Positions 43,696 to 53,497 of a DNA stretch of 64,000 bases are shown here, piece after piece; position 1 is the stretch's first letter, and every line of letters starts with the position of its first letter. The position numbers and the translations under genes are program-made. Under the pieces are notes generated by a model. It was not told where the DNA came from, did no database searches, and saw only the letters and a program-made list of their open reading frames with translations. Location: NCBI RefSeq assembly GCF_024220175.1, contig NZ_CP098502.1, forward strand, positions 3,848,514 to 3,912,513, in the 5' to 3' direction. Origin of the DNA: Paraconexibacter antarcticus. GTDB taxonomy: Bacteria > Actinomycetota > Thermoleophilia > Solirubrobacterales > Solirubrobacteraceae.

Positions 43696-44547
43696 TCACG
43701 CGAGGCCCGCCGCCTCGCGCAGGGCGCGGCCGGTGAGCACGCACGCGAGGTGGCGCTTGTAGTCCTCGGAGGCGTTGCGGTCGGCGGGCGGGTTCGTCCC
43801 GTCGGCGGCGTGCCCGGCGGCCGCGGCGATCGCCTCGGCCGTCAGCGGCTGCCCGACGAGCGCCTCCTCCGCGGCGGTCGCCCGGAGCGGCGTAGAGCCC
43901 ATGTTCGTCAGCCCGATCCGCGCCTCGGCGACGGTGCCGTCGTCGTTCTTGCGCACGACGGCGGCGACACCGACCATCGCCCAGTCCTCCGCCCGGCGGG
44001 TGAACTTCTGGTACCCGTGGCCCCACCCGTCCATCGCGGGCATCCGCACCTCGGTGATGATCTCGAGCGGGTCGAGCGACGTCGTGAGGTAGTCCTGGAA
44101 GAGGTCGGCGGCGGCGATCTCGCGCGCGCCGTCGGGCCCCATCGCGGTGACCGTCCCCTCGAGCGTCAGGAGGATCGTCGGCAGGTCGCTCGCCGAGTCG
44201 CCGTGGGCGAGCGAGCCGCCGATCGTCCCGCGGTTGCGGACCTGCTGGTCGGCGATGCCGGCCGCCGCGTGGGCGACGACGCCGAGGTCGTCGTGGCGGT
44301 CCTGCAGCTCGGCGTGCCGGGTCATCGCCCCGATGCGCCAGCTCCCGTTCTGCCGCTCGATGCCGTGCAGCCCGGGGACGCGGCGCAGGTCCACCAGCAG
44401 CGTCGGCGCCGCGAGGCGGAGCTTCATGAGCGGGACGAGCGAGTGGCCGCCGGCGAGGAGCTTCGCGTCCTCACCGCCGTCGCGCAGCGCGTCGATGGCC
44501 TCGTCGAGGCTGCCGGGGACCGTGTAGTCGAACGCGGCGGGGATCAC
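43696..44547 (-). CDS. coxM: FAD-binding middle subunit of a molybdenum hydroxylase (CoxM-like)
   Basis: 283 residues, FAD subunit that passes electrons from the Fe-S subunit to the acceptor. FAD motifs LLAGGHSLVPLMKLRL and IRNRGTIGGSLAHGDS-type sequence (here VRNRGTIGGSLAHGD) are present, and the C-terminal CO-dehydrogenase flavoprotein domain follows. The GTG at 44547 overlaps the stop of the large subunit by 4 bp. It is third in coxS-coxL-coxM order. Confidence 0.93.
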   Translation of the reverse strand: MIPAAFDYTVPGSLDEAIDALRDGGEDAKLLAGGHSLVPLMKLRLAAPTLLVDLRRVPGLHGIERQNGSWRIGAMTRHAELQDRHDDLGVVAHAAAGIADQQVRNRGTIGGSLAHGDSASDLPTILLTLEGTVTAMGPDGAREIAAADLFQDYLTTSLDPLEIITEVRMPAMDGWGHGYQKFTRRAEDWAMVGVAAVVRKNDDGTVAEARIGLTNMGSTPLRATAAEEALVGQPLTAEAIAAAAGHAADGTNPPADRNASEDYKRHLACVLTGRALREAAGLA

Positions 44548-46916
44548 TGGCCTGCCTCCTGGATCGCGGTCCACACGGCCTCGGGGCCGAGCGGCATGTT
44601 CATGTAGGTGACGCCGAGCGGCTTGAGCGCGTCGATGACGGCGTTGACGACGGCGGGGGTGGCGGCGATCGTGCCCGCCTCCCCGATGCCCTTCACGCCG
44701 AGCGAGTTCACCGGCGAGGGCGTCTCGGTGCGGTCGGTCTCGAACGACGGCAGCTCCGCCGCGGTCGGCAGCGCGTAGTCGACGAAGGTGCCGGTGACGA
44801 GCTGGCCGGTGTCGTCGTACATGACGTGCTCGTACAGGGCCTGGCCGATCGCCTGCGCGATGCCGCCGTGGACCTGCCCGTCGATGACCATCGGGTTGAT
44901 CGCCGGGCCGCAGTCGTCGATCGCGACGTAGCGGACGACCTTCACCTTCCCGGTGTCCTCCTCGACGTCGACGATGCACGCGTGGGCGCCGAACGGGAAC
45001 ACGAAGTTCTCCGGGTCGTAGAAGGAGGTCTCCTCGAGGCCGGGCTCCATGCCCTGCGGCATCTTCTCCGGCTGCACGTGCGCGACGCCCGAGACCTCGG
45101 CGAGCGCGAGGCCCTTGTCCGGCGAGCCCTTGACGCTGAACTTCCCGTCGTGGACCTCGATGTCCTCGGGCGCCGCCTCGAGCAGGTGCGACACGATCGA
45201 GCGGGCCTTCTCGACGACCTTGTCCGCGGCGCGCGCCACGGCCTCGGTGCCGACCGCCGTCGTCCGCGAGCCGTACGTGCCGAGGCCCATCGCACCGGTC
45301 CCCGTGTCGCCGTGCATGATCTCGACCTGCGCCGGGTCGACCCCGAGCTTGTCGGCGACGATCTGCGCCATCGTCGTCTCGTGGCCCTGGCCGTGCGGCG
45401 AGGTGCCGGTGTAGACGACGACGTTGCCGGTCACCGTGACGCGGACGATCGCCGACTCCCAGAGGCCGGTCTGCAGCCCGAAGCCCTCGGGGCCCGTGAT
45501 GCGGGACGGCGCGAGGCCGCAGATCTCCGTGTACGTCGAGTAGCCGATGCCGCGCCGGATGCCCTTCGCGGCGAGCTCGGCCTTCTCGGCCTCGAGGGCC
45601 GGGAGGTCGAGCTTCTCCATGAGGAGGTCGAGCGCGCCCTCGTAGTTGCCGGAGTCGTAGACGATGCCGAGCGCCGTCTCGTGCGGGAAGTCGTCCTTCG
45701 GGATGAAGTTCTTCCGCCGCAGCTCGAGGCGGTCCATGCCCAGCTCGTCGGCGAGCTGGTCCATGCAGACCTCGATCATGTGCGTCGCCTCGGGGCGGCC
45801 GGCCCCGCGGATCGCGTCGGTCGCGCACTTGTTCGTGAAGACCGTCGTGATGTCGGTCTGCACCGCGGGGATGTCGTAGACGCCGCTCATGACGAACGCG
45901 CCGAGCGACGGCACCGCGGGGGTCAGGAGCATGAGGTACGCCCCCATGTCGGCCAGGATCTTCGAGTGGATGGCGGTGAGCCTGCCGTCCTTCGTCGCGC
46001 CGAGGCGGACGGTCGCGACCTGGTCGCGGCCGTGGTGGCAGACGGCCATGTGCTCCGAGCGCGTCTCGATCCACTTCACCGGGCGGCCCGACTTGCGCGA
46101 GGCCCAGCTGCAGAGCATCTCCTCGCCGGTGACCTGGAGTTTCGCGCCGAAGCCGCCGCCGACCTCGGGCGCGATGACCCGGATCTTCTCCTCGTTGATG
46201 CCGAGGATGAGCGCGGCGAAGAGGCGGACGAAGTGCGGCACCTGCGTGGAGGTGTGGAGCGTGAGCGCGCCGGCGCGGTAGTCGGCGAGGACGCCGCGCG
46301 GCTCGATCGGCGCGCCGGACACGCGGTGGTTCACGACGCGGCGCTCGACGATGACGTCGGCGGCCGCGAAGCCCGCCTCGATGTCGCCGCCGCCGAGGGA
46401 CCACTCGTGGCACTTGTTCGTGCCGATCTCCGGATGGGTGAGCGCGGCGCCGTCCTCGAGCGCGGTCTCGATGTCCATGCAGACCGGCAGCGGCTCGTAC
46501 TCGACGAAGACGTCCTCGGCGCCGTCGATCGCGGCGCCGCGGTCCTCGCTGAGGACGATCGCGACGGGGTCGCCGACGTGCTTGACCGTCCCGCGGGCGA
46601 GCGGCCAGTGCGGCGGGTTCTGCACGTCGACGCCGGGCGGCACCCAGGCCATCGGCAGCGGGCCGAGCAGGTCGGCCATGTCCTCACCGGTGTAGACGGC
46701 GACGACGTCGTCACGCTCGAGGGCCGCCGACGTGTCGATCGAGACGATCTTCGCGTGGGCCTCCGGCGAGCGGACGATCGCCGCGTGCAGCTGCCCGGTG
46801 ATGTTCAGGTCGTCGGTGTACGACGCGCGGCCGGTGATGAGCCGCGGGTCCTCCTTGCGGCGCAGCGACTGCCCGCGGTGCGGGGCGGCGGCGGCGCGAT
46901 CGTCGATGGCGGTCAT
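44544..46916 (-). CDS. coxL: Molybdopterin large subunit of a form II CoxL-type hydroxylase
   Basis: 790 residues, Mo-containing catalytic subunit of the xanthine dehydrogenase/CO dehydrogenase family. The N-terminal [20 protein letters not shown] and the Mo-cofactor segments [10 protein letters not shown] and [16 protein letters not shown] are present, and the catalytic Glu is in [16 protein letters not shown]. The active-site loop reads IRGAGR, close to the form II signature AYRGAGR and unlike the form I loop AYRCSFR, which binds copper. Substrate is therefore uncertain (CO oxidation is not assured; a purine, nicotinate or another heteroaromatic or aldehyde is possible). ATG at 46916 overlaps coxS by 4 bp. 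Confidence 0.93.
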   Translation of the reverse strand: MTAIDDRAAAAPHRGQSLRRKEDPRLITGRASYTDDLNITGQLHAAIVRSPEAHAKIVSIDTSAALERDDVVAVYTGEDMADLLGPLPMAWVPPGVDVQNPPHWPLARGTVKHVGDPVAIVLSEDRGAAIDGAEDVFVEYEPLPVCMDIETALEDGAALTHPEIGTNKCHEWSLGGGDIEAGFAAADVIVERRVVNHRVSGAPIEPRGVLADYRAGALTLHTSTQVPHFVRLFAALILGINEEKIRVIAPEVGGGFGAKLQVTGEEMLCSWASRKSGRPVKWIETRSEHMAVCHHGRDQVATVRLGATKDGRLTAIHSKILADMGAYLMLLTPAVPSLGAFVMSGVYDIPAVQTDITTVFTNKCATDAIRGAGRPEATHMIEVCMDQLADELGMDRLELRRKNFIPKDDFPHETALGIVYDSGNYEGALDLLMEKLDLPALEAEKAELAAKGIRRGIGYSTYTEICGLAPSRITGPEGFGLQTGLWESAIVRVTVTGNVVVYTGTSPHGQGHETTMAQIVADKLGVDPAQVEIMHGDTGTGAMGLGTYGSRTTAVGTEAVARAADKVVEKARSIVSHLLEAAPEDIEVHDGKFSVKGSPDKGLALAEVSGVAHVQPEKMPQGMEPGLEETSFYDPENFVFPFGAHACIVDVEEDTGKVKVVRYVAIDDCGPAINPMVIDGQVHGGIAQAIGQALYEHVMYDDTGQLVTGTFVDYALPTAAELPSFETDRTETPSPVNSLGVKGIGEAGTIAATPAVVNAVIDALKPLGVTYMNMPLGPEAVWTAIQEAGQ

Positions 46917-47404
46917 GCCCCCACCTGCGTCACGTTGAGCTTGCCCGCGGCGTCGAGCACGGACTTCACGATGTTGTGGTAGCCGGTGCAGCGGCAGAGG
47001 TTGCCCTCGAGGCCGTGGCGGACCTCGTCCTCGCTCGGGTCCGGATTGCGCTGCAGCAGGTCGGCGGCGGCCATGATCATGCCCGGCGTGCAGTACCCGC
47101 ACTGCAGGCCGTGGTTGTTCCAGAACGCCTCCTGGAGCGGGTGCAGGTTGCCCTCCTGACCGAGGCCCTCGATCGTCGTGATCTCGGCGCCGTCGACCTG
47201 GACGGCGAGCACCGTGCAGCTCTTGCAGGACTGCCCGTCGACGTGGACGGTGCAGGCGCCGCAGTTGCTCGTGTCGCAGCCGACGTGGGTGCCGGTCAGC
47301 CCCAGCTGGTCGCGGAGGAGGTGAACGAGCAGCTGGCGCGGCTCGACCTGGACGTTTCGTGCTTGACCGTTGACGGTCACCTGCACCGGGACAGTCGTGC
47401 TCAC
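46913..47404 (-). CDS. coxS: 2Fe-2S small subunit of the molybdenum hydroxylase (CoxS-like)
   Basis: 163 residues with two [2Fe-2S] sites. The plant-ferredoxin type cluster is C-x4-C-x2-C ([17 protein letters not shown], then SC). The second cluster reads [16 protein letters not shown] and [12 protein letters not shown]. It carries electrons from the Mo centre to FAD. The GTG at 47404 follows a GAGGAG ribosome site; an open frame continues upstream but is not conserved. This is the first gene of an operon of eight: coxS, coxL, coxM, coxD, coxE, xdhC, mocA, coxG. Confidence 0.93.
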   Translation of the reverse strand: MSTTVPVQVTVNGQARNVQVEPRQLLVHLLRDQLGLTGTHVGCDTSNCGACTVHVDGQSCKSCTVLAVQVDGAEITTIEGLGQEGNLHPLQEAFWNNHGLQCGYCTPGMIMAAADLLQRNPDPSEDEVRHGLEGNLCRCTGYHNIVKSVLDAAGKLNVTQVGA

Positions 47405-47525
47405 GGATGTGCTCCTCGGGTATGTGACGGGCTCTGCGGCCGACCCTACGGACGCGCTGAACACCGCGTCAAGGTGCCTTGGCACAACGGTCGTCCGGCG
47501 TACCGCGGCGGCGCGCCAGGCTCGC

Positions 47526-48281
47526 TCAGGCGGGCGCCTCGAGACCCTCGGTGAGGACGTCCACGCGCTCGCGCAGCTCGCGCACGTCCCCGACGAGCTC
47601 GGCCTCCCCGGAGGCCTGGGAGCTCACCGCGAGCCCGACGAGCCGGGCGTGGACGGTGCGCAGCGAGGCGTTGACCTGCTCCATCTCGCCATGGGCCGAG
47701 CGCAGCATCCCGTCCAGGCGCCCGAGCTCCGTGTCCTGCCCGCGCAGCGCCGCTGCCGTCGCGTCGTCCCCGCCGCGCTGCAGCTGCGCGATCCGCGCGC
47801 GCAGCGCGGCGCGGTCCTGCGTGACGAGATACGCGTGCAGCCGCTGCGCCCGGCTCGCGGCCCCCTCGAGCGCGGTGACGAGCTCGGCGACCTCGTCGCG
47901 GACGTCGGCGAACGAGAGGTCGGACTCCGTGATCGTCCTCACGATGACGGCCTGCTCGGCGCGGGCCGCGTCGAGCTGGGCCCGGATCTCGGGGGCGAGC
48001 GTGCCCGCGTCGACGTTCCCGGGGCCGACCGTGCCCTGGCGGCGCCCGTAGGCGGCGTCGCCGACCCGCTCGGCCTCGGCCTCGTCGAAGAACGTGAGCG
48101 CCGCGAGCCCGGCGTAGACGATGAGCGCGATGACGAGCAGCCAGGGCGCGCCGAGGACGATCGCGGCGACCGCGACGGCGGCGCTCACCGTCAGCGTGAC
48201 CGGCCTGGAGAGCGCGTGCACGGCGAGCGCGCGCTGCAGCTCGCTGCGGGTCGGCGGCCGGCGGTCGGGCGGGCGGGGCAC
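47526..48281 (-). CDS. Membrane protein with C-terminal coiled coil
   Basis: 251 residues from a GTG at 48281. Two hydrophobic helices near residues 28-65 ([20 protein letters not shown] and [18 protein letters not shown]) form a hairpin. The rest is charged helix with coiled-coil potential ([20 protein letters not shown] and later [16 protein letters not shown]). I do not recognise the family. It sits between pth and the cox-type operon on the same strand and ends about 120 bp before coxS begins. Confidence 0.7.
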   Translation of the reverse strand: MPRPPDRRPPTRSELQRALAVHALSRPVTLTVSAAVAVAAIVLGAPWLLVIALIVYAGLAALTFFDEAEAERVGDAAYGRRQGTVGPGNVDAGTLAPEIRAQLDAARAEQAVIVRTITESDLSFADVRDEVAELVTALEGAASRAQRLHAYLVTQDRAALRARIAQLQRGGDDATAAALRGQDTELGRLDGMLRSAHGEMEQVNASLRTVHARLVGLAVSSQASGEAELVGDVRELRERVDVLTEGLEAPA

Positions 48282-48318
48282 GCCCGGAGCGTACCCCGGG
48301 CCCGCCGGGCTCCGGCCG

Positions 48319-48912
48319 CTAAAGCTCGAGGGTGCCGAGCACGATGCGCTCGGCGACGTCGGCGGCCTCGCGGACGAGCGCATCGACCTCGGCGCGGTCC
48401 TGCTGCCACCGGCCGAGCACGTAGCCCGCGACGATCTCCGGGTCGGTGCTGTCCGGCCGCCCGACGCCGATCCGGACCCGGGCGAAGTCGGGCGACCCGA
48501 GCCCGGCCTTCAGCGACTTCAGGCCGTTGTGCCCGGCGAGGCCGCCGCCGAGGCGCCAGCGGATGTCGCCGAACTTCAGGTCGATCTCGTCGTGGAGGAC
48601 GAGGACGCGCTCGAGCGGCAGCTTCAGGGCGCCGCGCGCCGGCCCGGCCGAACGCCCGGAGTCGTTCATGAACGTCTGCGGGGCGAGGACGGCTACGCGC
48701 GGGCCGGCGGGCACGACGCCGGGCGGCGTCGTGCGGCCCTCGGTGAAGCGGCCGGCGTACTTGTCCTTCGCCTTCGGCAGGTCCCAGCGGCGCGCGAGCT
48801 CCGCGAGGACCTGGAAGCCGACGTTGTGCGGCGTGCCGTCGTACTGGGCCCCGGGGTTGCCGAGGCCCACGACGAGCCAGTCGGCGGGCGGTGAGGAGCG
48901 GCCGAAGGCCAT
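48319..48912 (-). CDS. pth: Peptidyl-tRNA hydrolase
   Basis: 197 residues. It releases tRNA from peptidyl-tRNA that dropped off ribosomes. Active-site sequences are LVVGLGNPGAQYDGTPHNVG with the catalytic His, the Asn in TFMNDSGRS, the Asp region VLHDEIDLKFG and GGGLAGHNGLKSLK. Normal length. Follows rplY on the same strand, the usual order in actinobacteria (prs-rplY-pth), although prs is far away here. Confidence 0.95.
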   Translation of the reverse strand: MAFGRSSPPADWLVVGLGNPGAQYDGTPHNVGFQVLAELARRWDLPKAKDKYAGRFTEGRTTPPGVVPAGPRVAVLAPQTFMNDSGRSAGPARGALKLPLERVLVLHDEIDLKFGDIRWRLGGGLAGHNGLKSLKAGLGSPDFARVRIGVGRPDSTDPEIVAGYVLGRWQQDRAEVDALVREAADVAERIVLGTLEL

Positions 48913-48975
48913 GGGGGTCAGCCGCTCCGCGGGGTGAGGCGGGGGCGCGCCGGTGCGGGCACCGGCGCGGCGGGG

Positions 48976-49677
48976 CTACTCGCCGGCGCTGTCGCCCGCG
49001 TCGTCGCCGGACGCGTCGTCGTCGCCCTCGGAGGCCTCGGCCCCGGCGCCGTCCTCGCCCACGAGCTCGGTCTCGGTCTCGATCTCGTCGCCCTCCTCGG
49101 CCTCCGCGTCGATCGTCGGCGGGGTGACCGTGACGAGCACGACGTCCTCGGTCTCGTCGAGCAGCGTGACGCCCTCGGGCATCTCGAGCAGCTCGAGGCC
49201 GAGCGTGTCGCCGACCTCGACGCCGGAGACGTCGAACGAGATCGTCTCGGGGATCGCGCTCGGCAGCGCCTCGACGTTCACCTCGCGGGTGATCTGGGAG
49301 ATGATGCCGCCGTCGCGGACGCCGGGCGAGTCCTCGCCGCCGACGATCTCGACCGTGACGATCGCGGCGATCGGCTGGTTGAGGTCGACGCGCAGGAGGT
49401 CGATGTGGATGATCTCGCCGCGGACGGGGTGACGCTGGGTGTCCTTGAGGACGGCGGAGGTCTTCTCGCCGCCGAGCTCGAGGGACAGCACGGCGCCGGA
49501 GCCGGCGAGCGCGTGCCGCAGCTCGCGGGCGTCGACCGCGAAGGAGACGGGATCCTGCCCGCGGCCGTAGAGGACGCCGGGCACCTGCCCCTCACGACGG
49601 AGACGGCGCGTCGAGCGCGAGGAGCCGGTCTCGCGAGCGGAGACCTTGATGGTGGTGGAGTCGTTCTTCTGGGCCAT
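48976..49677 (-). CDS. rplY: 50S ribosomal protein L25/general stress protein Ctc
   Basis: 233 residues, long CTC form. The N-terminal 5S-rRNA-binding domain contains RETGSSRSTRRLRREGQVPG and VLYGRGQDPVSFAVD; a TL5/CTC beta-domain fills about residues 95-185. The last 45 residues are very acidic (Asp/Glu/Gly). The ATG at 49677 gives MAQKNDSTTIKVSARE. Upstream are genes of a non-housekeeping block rather than prs, its common neighbour. Confidence 0.94.
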   Translation of the reverse strand: MAQKNDSTTIKVSARETGSSRSTRRLRREGQVPGVLYGRGQDPVSFAVDARELRHALAGSGAVLSLELGGEKTSAVLKDTQRHPVRGEIIHIDLLRVDLNQPIAAIVTVEIVGGEDSPGVRDGGIISQITREVNVEALPSAIPETISFDVSGVEVGDTLGLELLEMPEGVTLLDETEDVVLVTVTPPTIDAEAEEGDEIETETELVGEDGAGAEASEGDDDASGDDAGDSAGE

Positions 49678-49746
49678 GAGCGACCGGCCATGCTAGCGGA
49701 GGAGGCCCCTCCGGGGTCGTCACGTCACCCCGGCGGAGGCCCCGTT

Positions 49747-51705
49747 CTACGCCCCCGCGTGGCGCGCGCGGGCGCGCAGCTGCTGCGTCGCCTTGAAGAT
49801 CCGCTGGACGTCGTACCAGGCCGGCTTCTTCACCCCGGCGAAGGAGATGAGGCCCTTCTGGTGGATCGGCGGGTTCGGGCGCGGGTTGCCGCCCTGCCAG
49901 CCCGGCCGGACCCGGAACTCCTCCAGGGCCCAGTAGATCGCACCCGAGAGCCACGGCTTCGTCGCGTAGACGCCGAAGTGGTAGTTCACGAAGTCCTGCT
50001 GGTAGGCGTACGTCCCCTTCTCCTCGACCGGGCCGTCGCGGTTGGCCTCCGCCCCCGTCTCGGTGATGACGAGGCCCTTGTTCGGGTAGCAGGCGTGGAC
50101 GGAGTCGAGGTAGCTCGACAGCGCGGTGCGGTCGGCGACCTGGCCGTTGGGGCCCGGGTACCAGCCGAAGTACTCGTTGATGCCGAGGACGTCGAGCGGG
50201 CCGTACTCGTCCTGGCAGCCGGCGGCCGGGTAGCCGGCGACCGCGAGGCCGACCGGGCGCGAGGGGTCGAGCGTGTGCGCGGTCCTCACCGCCTGGGAGA
50301 TGTAGGAGCCCTGCACCGCGCCCGGGCGCGAGCTGAGCTCGTTGCCGATCGACCACACGACGATGGACGGGTGGTTGCCGTTCGTGTGGATGTTCTCGGC
50401 GAGCTCGTTCGCCGCGAGCTGGCGGACGATCTTCTTCTTCAGCTCGTCGGTCTTCACCGAGTAGACCGGGATCTCCGACCAGTCGAGGATGCCGTAGCGG
50501 TCGAACTGCTCGAGCGTGTACGGGTGCAGCGGGTAGTGGCTGCGGACCATCGTCGCGCCGAGGTCGCGGATCTCGGCGACCTCGCGGTCCCGGATGGCGT
50601 TCGTGATCGCGAAGCCGAGCTTCGGGTCGTCCTCGTGCATGCCGACGCCGCGGAAGTTCAGCTGGCGGCCGTTGAGCATCAGGTGCCCGTCGACGACCTT
50701 GATCGAGCGGATGCCGGACTTCAGGTGGTAGGTCTGGAGCGTCTTCGCCCGGCCGGCCCCCTGGGGACGGGCGGCGGCGTCGAGCTCGACGTCGTAGAGG
50801 TTCGGTGACCCCGGGGCCCAGAGCTTCGGGGAGCCGACCTTGATCGTCTCGCCGACCGTGCGGAAGGCCCCGGCCGGGACGACGGTCGTCCCGAGGTCGA
50901 GCTTCTTGTCCCCGAAGTGGCCGGTGACGCGGGCGCGCACCGAGCCGGGCCCGGCGTTGCGGACCGTCGCGCGGACGAGGACGCTGGCGGTGCACGTCGC
51001 GCACGGCAGGTCCGGGCGGACGACGACGGTCGAGAAGTCGAGCCGGTCGACCTTGCGCAGGTAGACCTCACGCAGCAGGCCGCCGTAGTTCCACCAGCCG
51101 CCGGTCGGCGCTCCGGCGATCGACAGGCCGGCGGGCGGGAAGTCGTAGGCGAAGCGATGGTTCTCGACGCGGATGACGAGCCGGTTCGTGCCGTTGCGCT
51201 TGAGGACCGACGCCGGCAGGCGCACCTCGAACGGCAGGTAGGCACCCCGGTTGGAGCCGATCGGGCGCCCGTTGAGCCACACGCGCGAGCGGTAGTTCAC
51301 CGACTCGAAGCGGACGACCCACGAGAGGTTCTTGTCGCCGCTCGGCAGGCGGAAGTCCTTGCGGTACCAGCCGACCGAGCCCTGGAAGGAGGCGAGCGAC
51401 TCGTCGGTCGCGTTCCAGGCGTTCGGCACCTTCACGCCGGTCCACCCCGCGGTCGACGTCTGCTGCTGGAAGTGCTGGCTCAGCCCGACCTCCTGCTGGT
51501 CCAGGCGGAACAGCCACGGGCCGTTCATGAGGATCCGGCCGGACGGGCCGTCCTGGTAGAGCGGCTTGCCGTTCGGGACGTCGGACGCGGCGGACGCGGC
51601 CGACGGGAGCAGCGCGAAGGCGGCGAGCGTCAGGAGCAGCGCGGCGAGGAGGCCCCGGCGGCGTGGCAGATCGGGGGTCGGCACGGGCGGCGGGGTATCG
51701 GTCAT
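49747..51705 (-). CDS. Secreted glycoside hydrolase family 2 protein
   Basis: 652 residues. A signal peptide (LLAALLLTLAAFALLPSAAS) precedes the GH2 three-part layout: sugar-binding jelly roll (SVGWYRKDFRLPSGDKNLSW, RVWLNGRPIG), immunoglobulin-like domain, and a TIM barrel. In the barrel, VRSHYPLHP is conserved, the acid/base Glu lies in WSIGNELSS, and the nucleophile Glu in VITETGAE. It is probably an exported beta-galactosidase, beta-glucuronidase or beta-mannosidase; specificity is not visible. ATG at 51705 is chosen over the in-frame ATG at 51726 because of the better fit to a signal peptide. No sugar transporter is adjacent. Confidence 0.87.
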   Translation of the reverse strand: MTDTPPPVPTPDLPRRRGLLAALLLTLAAFALLPSAASAASDVPNGKPLYQDGPSGRILMNGPWLFRLDQQEVGLSQHFQQQTSTAGWTGVKVPNAWNATDESLASFQGSVGWYRKDFRLPSGDKNLSWVVRFESVNYRSRVWLNGRPIGSNRGAYLPFEVRLPASVLKRNGTNRLVIRVENHRFAYDFPPAGLSIAGAPTGGWWNYGGLLREVYLRKVDRLDFSTVVVRPDLPCATCTASVLVRATVRNAGPGSVRARVTGHFGDKKLDLGTTVVPAGAFRTVGETIKVGSPKLWAPGSPNLYDVELDAAARPQGAGRAKTLQTYHLKSGIRSIKVVDGHLMLNGRQLNFRGVGMHEDDPKLGFAITNAIRDREVAEIRDLGATMVRSHYPLHPYTLEQFDRYGILDWSEIPVYSVKTDELKKKIVRQLAANELAENIHTNGNHPSIVVWSIGNELSSRPGAVQGSYISQAVRTAHTLDPSRPVGLAVAGYPAAGCQDEYGPLDVLGINEYFGWYPGPNGQVADRTALSSYLDSVHACYPNKGLVITETGAEANRDGPVEEKGTYAYQQDFVNYHFGVYATKPWLSGAIYWALEEFRVRPGWQGGNPRPNPPIHQKGLISFAGVKKPAWYDVQRIFKATQQLRARARHAGA

Positions 51706-51781
51706 GGGATGCGGGGGTGGCAACACGGGCTTCGGCGCCGGGTTGCGGCGGCCTGCGCCGGGGGCGGCGCGACGGTCAGGG

Positions 51782-52225
51782 TCAGCACGAGTCCTCGTCG
51801 CCGATGCGCGGGCCGATCCGGCGCAGCTGCACCCGCGCGCCGTGGACGAGGCTCCAGCTCTTGTGCACCGTGATGCACTGGACCGCCGTCCGGGACGGGT
51901 GGTCGATGTCGGTCCACGCGACGCGCGAGGTGCCGGTGCTCGAGGTGAGCGTGTAGGCGCTCCCCGACTCGAGGAGGAGGATCTTCACGCGCCCGGAGAC
52001 GCGGAGCTTCGCGGCGTTCGCGCGGACCTGTGCCGCGCAGGCGGGGTCCGCCGCGCAGCCGTGGAGCTGGGCGAGCATGCCGGGCACGTCACCGCGCCCC
52101 TGGTCCCGCAGGAGCTTGACGACGTCCGCCCGCTCCGCACCGGGCGCGCTGAGGAAGCGCGCGAGCTCAACGGAGATCACGAGGAAGAGGACGACGGCGG
52201 GGACGATCCAGACGCGGCGGGGCAA
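51782..52225 (-). CDS. Hypothetical exported or membrane-anchored protein
   Basis: 147 residues, starting at a TTG (52225). One N-terminal hydrophobic helix (VWIVPAVVLFLVISVELARF), then a soluble part with four cysteines (GCAADPACAAQ pair, then one in QCITVH and one as the last residue), probably forming two disulfides outside the cell. I do not recognise the family. It lies upstream of the GH2 gene on the same strand and could be co-transcribed. Confidence 0.6.
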   Translation of the reverse strand: MPRRVWIVPAVVLFLVISVELARFLSAPGAERADVVKLLRDQGRGDVPGMLAQLHGCAADPACAAQVRANAAKLRVSGRVKILLLESGSAYTLTSSTGTSRVAWTDIDHPSRTAVQCITVHKSWSLVHGARVQLRRIGPRIGDEDSC

Positions 52226-52294
52226 CGCCGGGCAGGCTATAGGTCGGCCCCTCCGGCGGGCGCCGGGCCCTCGGGCGCGGACCGGCGGCCGCCG

Positions 52295-53020
52295 CTACGC
52301 GACGTCCCCGTTGAGCTCAAGGAAGCGGGCGACGCTCGCCTCCTGGTGCTCGAGCTGCTCGGCGAGCCGGTGCGCGTGCTCGGCCGCGCGGCGCTGGAAG
52401 TCCTCCAGGCAGCGCTCGGGGTCGTCCGGCAGCGGGTAGATGTGCGCGACGTCCTGCTGGGCGCAGGCGATGCCGAGCGGCGGGCGGCCCTCGGCGAGCG
52501 TCCGCGCGCCGCAGACGGGGACGACGGTGAGCCGCCGCTCGGGCGCGACGAGCGCGACGGGCATGAGCCGGTGGGCGGGCAGCGCGAGGCCGAGCTCGAC
52601 GGAGCGGTCGACGCCCACGGCGCCGTCCTCGAGCTCGGCGAGCGCCTGGCGCCAGATCGCGAGGACGGTGTCGGCGGCGAGCAGCGCCTCGCGGAGGGCG
52701 CGGGCCTGCGCCGCGTAGAGCTCCTCCGCCTCGGCGCGGGTCGCCGCGTTGTGGAGGTCGAGGTCGCAGGGGACCCGCAGCAGCGCCTGCGCCGTCACGG
52801 CGTCCCCTGCCCCGTAGCCGCCGCCGGCGACGAAGGTCTGGATCGAGCCGAGGTCGCGGCGCCCGTGGAAGATGACCGTCAGCGCCTCGCCGACCGCGAG
52901 CCCGTCGACGCGCAGGGCGACGGCGGCACCCGACTCCGGGTCCAGGAGCGCACGGCGCAGCAGGTCCTCGGCGTCGCCTCCCTCGGCGTCCCCGGTGTGG
53001 TCCTGACTCGCGTCGTCCAT
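52295..53020 (-). CDS. Hypothetical protein, mixed alpha/beta
   Basis: 241 residues from an ATG at 53020 with the ribosome site AGGGAGAA. No signal or membrane segment. The middle (VIFHGRRDLGSIQTFVAGGG) and the helical Ala/Glu-rich segments look like a globular cytoplasmic protein; the C-terminus is a long helix (EDFQRRAAEHAHRLAEQLEH). I do not recognise a family. Neighbours on either side are also unknown. Confidence 0.65.
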   Translation of the reverse strand: MDDASQDHTGDAEGGDAEDLLRRALLDPESGAAVALRVDGLAVGEALTVIFHGRRDLGSIQTFVAGGGYGAGDAVTAQALLRVPCDLDLHNAATRAEAEELYAAQARALREALLAADTVLAIWRQALAELEDGAVGVDRSVELGLALPAHRLMPVALVAPERRLTVVPVCGARTLAEGRPPLGIACAQQDVAHIYPLPDDPERCLEDFQRRAAEHAHRLAEQLEHQEASVARFLELNGDVA

Positions 53021-53152
53021 CGCGTTCTCCCTGCGTCGGCGTGTCGTGTGATGGTCGTGGTGGTCCGTCCCCATGGTTATCGACCGCGCGGCGGAACCGC
53101 AAGACCCGGCGGTGGACGAGTGGGCGAACGCGCCCCGGGTAAGGTGCCCGCC

Positions 53153-53497
53153 ATGGCGAAACTGCTCTACAAGCCCTTCGGCATCGTGCTGGCCCTCGTC
53201 ACGGGGAAGCTCGCGGCGGCGCTGTTCGACGCGGTGTGGCCGAAGCTCGACCGCGCGGGCGACGGCTCGGTCCCCGCGCCGACCGAGAAGAACGCCAGCG
53301 CGGGCCGCGCGGTCGCCGCGACCGCCGTGCAGGCCGCCACGTACGCCGGGACGAAGACCGCCGTGGACCGCTTCGGCGTGCGGCTCTTCTACCACCTCAC
53401 CGGCCTGTGGGCGGGCGATCCGAGTGCCGCCGAGCTCGAGCAGAAGGCCGCGAAGAAGGCGGCCAAGAAGGCGGAGAAGGACGCGCGGAAGGGGTAG
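53153..53497 (+). CDS. DUF4235-type membrane protein
   Basis: 114 residues. MAKLLYKPFGIVLALVTGKL with a hydrophobic N-terminal helix and the later VAATAVQAATYAGTKTAVDR fit the DUF4235 family common in actinobacteria, of unknown function. The C-terminus is Lys/Ala-rich (KKAAKKAEKDARKG). It is the only plus-strand gene between about 30 and 62 kb, and its stop abuts the stop of the GGDEF-EAL gene. Confidence 0.8.
   Translation: MAKLLYKPFGIVLALVTGKLAAALFDAVWPKLDRAGDGSVPAPTEKNASAGRAVAATAVQAATYAGTKTAVDRFGVRLFYHLTGLWAGDPSAAELEQKAAKKAAKKAEKDARKG

Noticed and set aside
39175-47404. True form I aerobic CO dehydrogenase
   Set aside because: The large subunit lacks the AYRCSFR-type loop with the copper-binding Cys; it reads IRGAGR.
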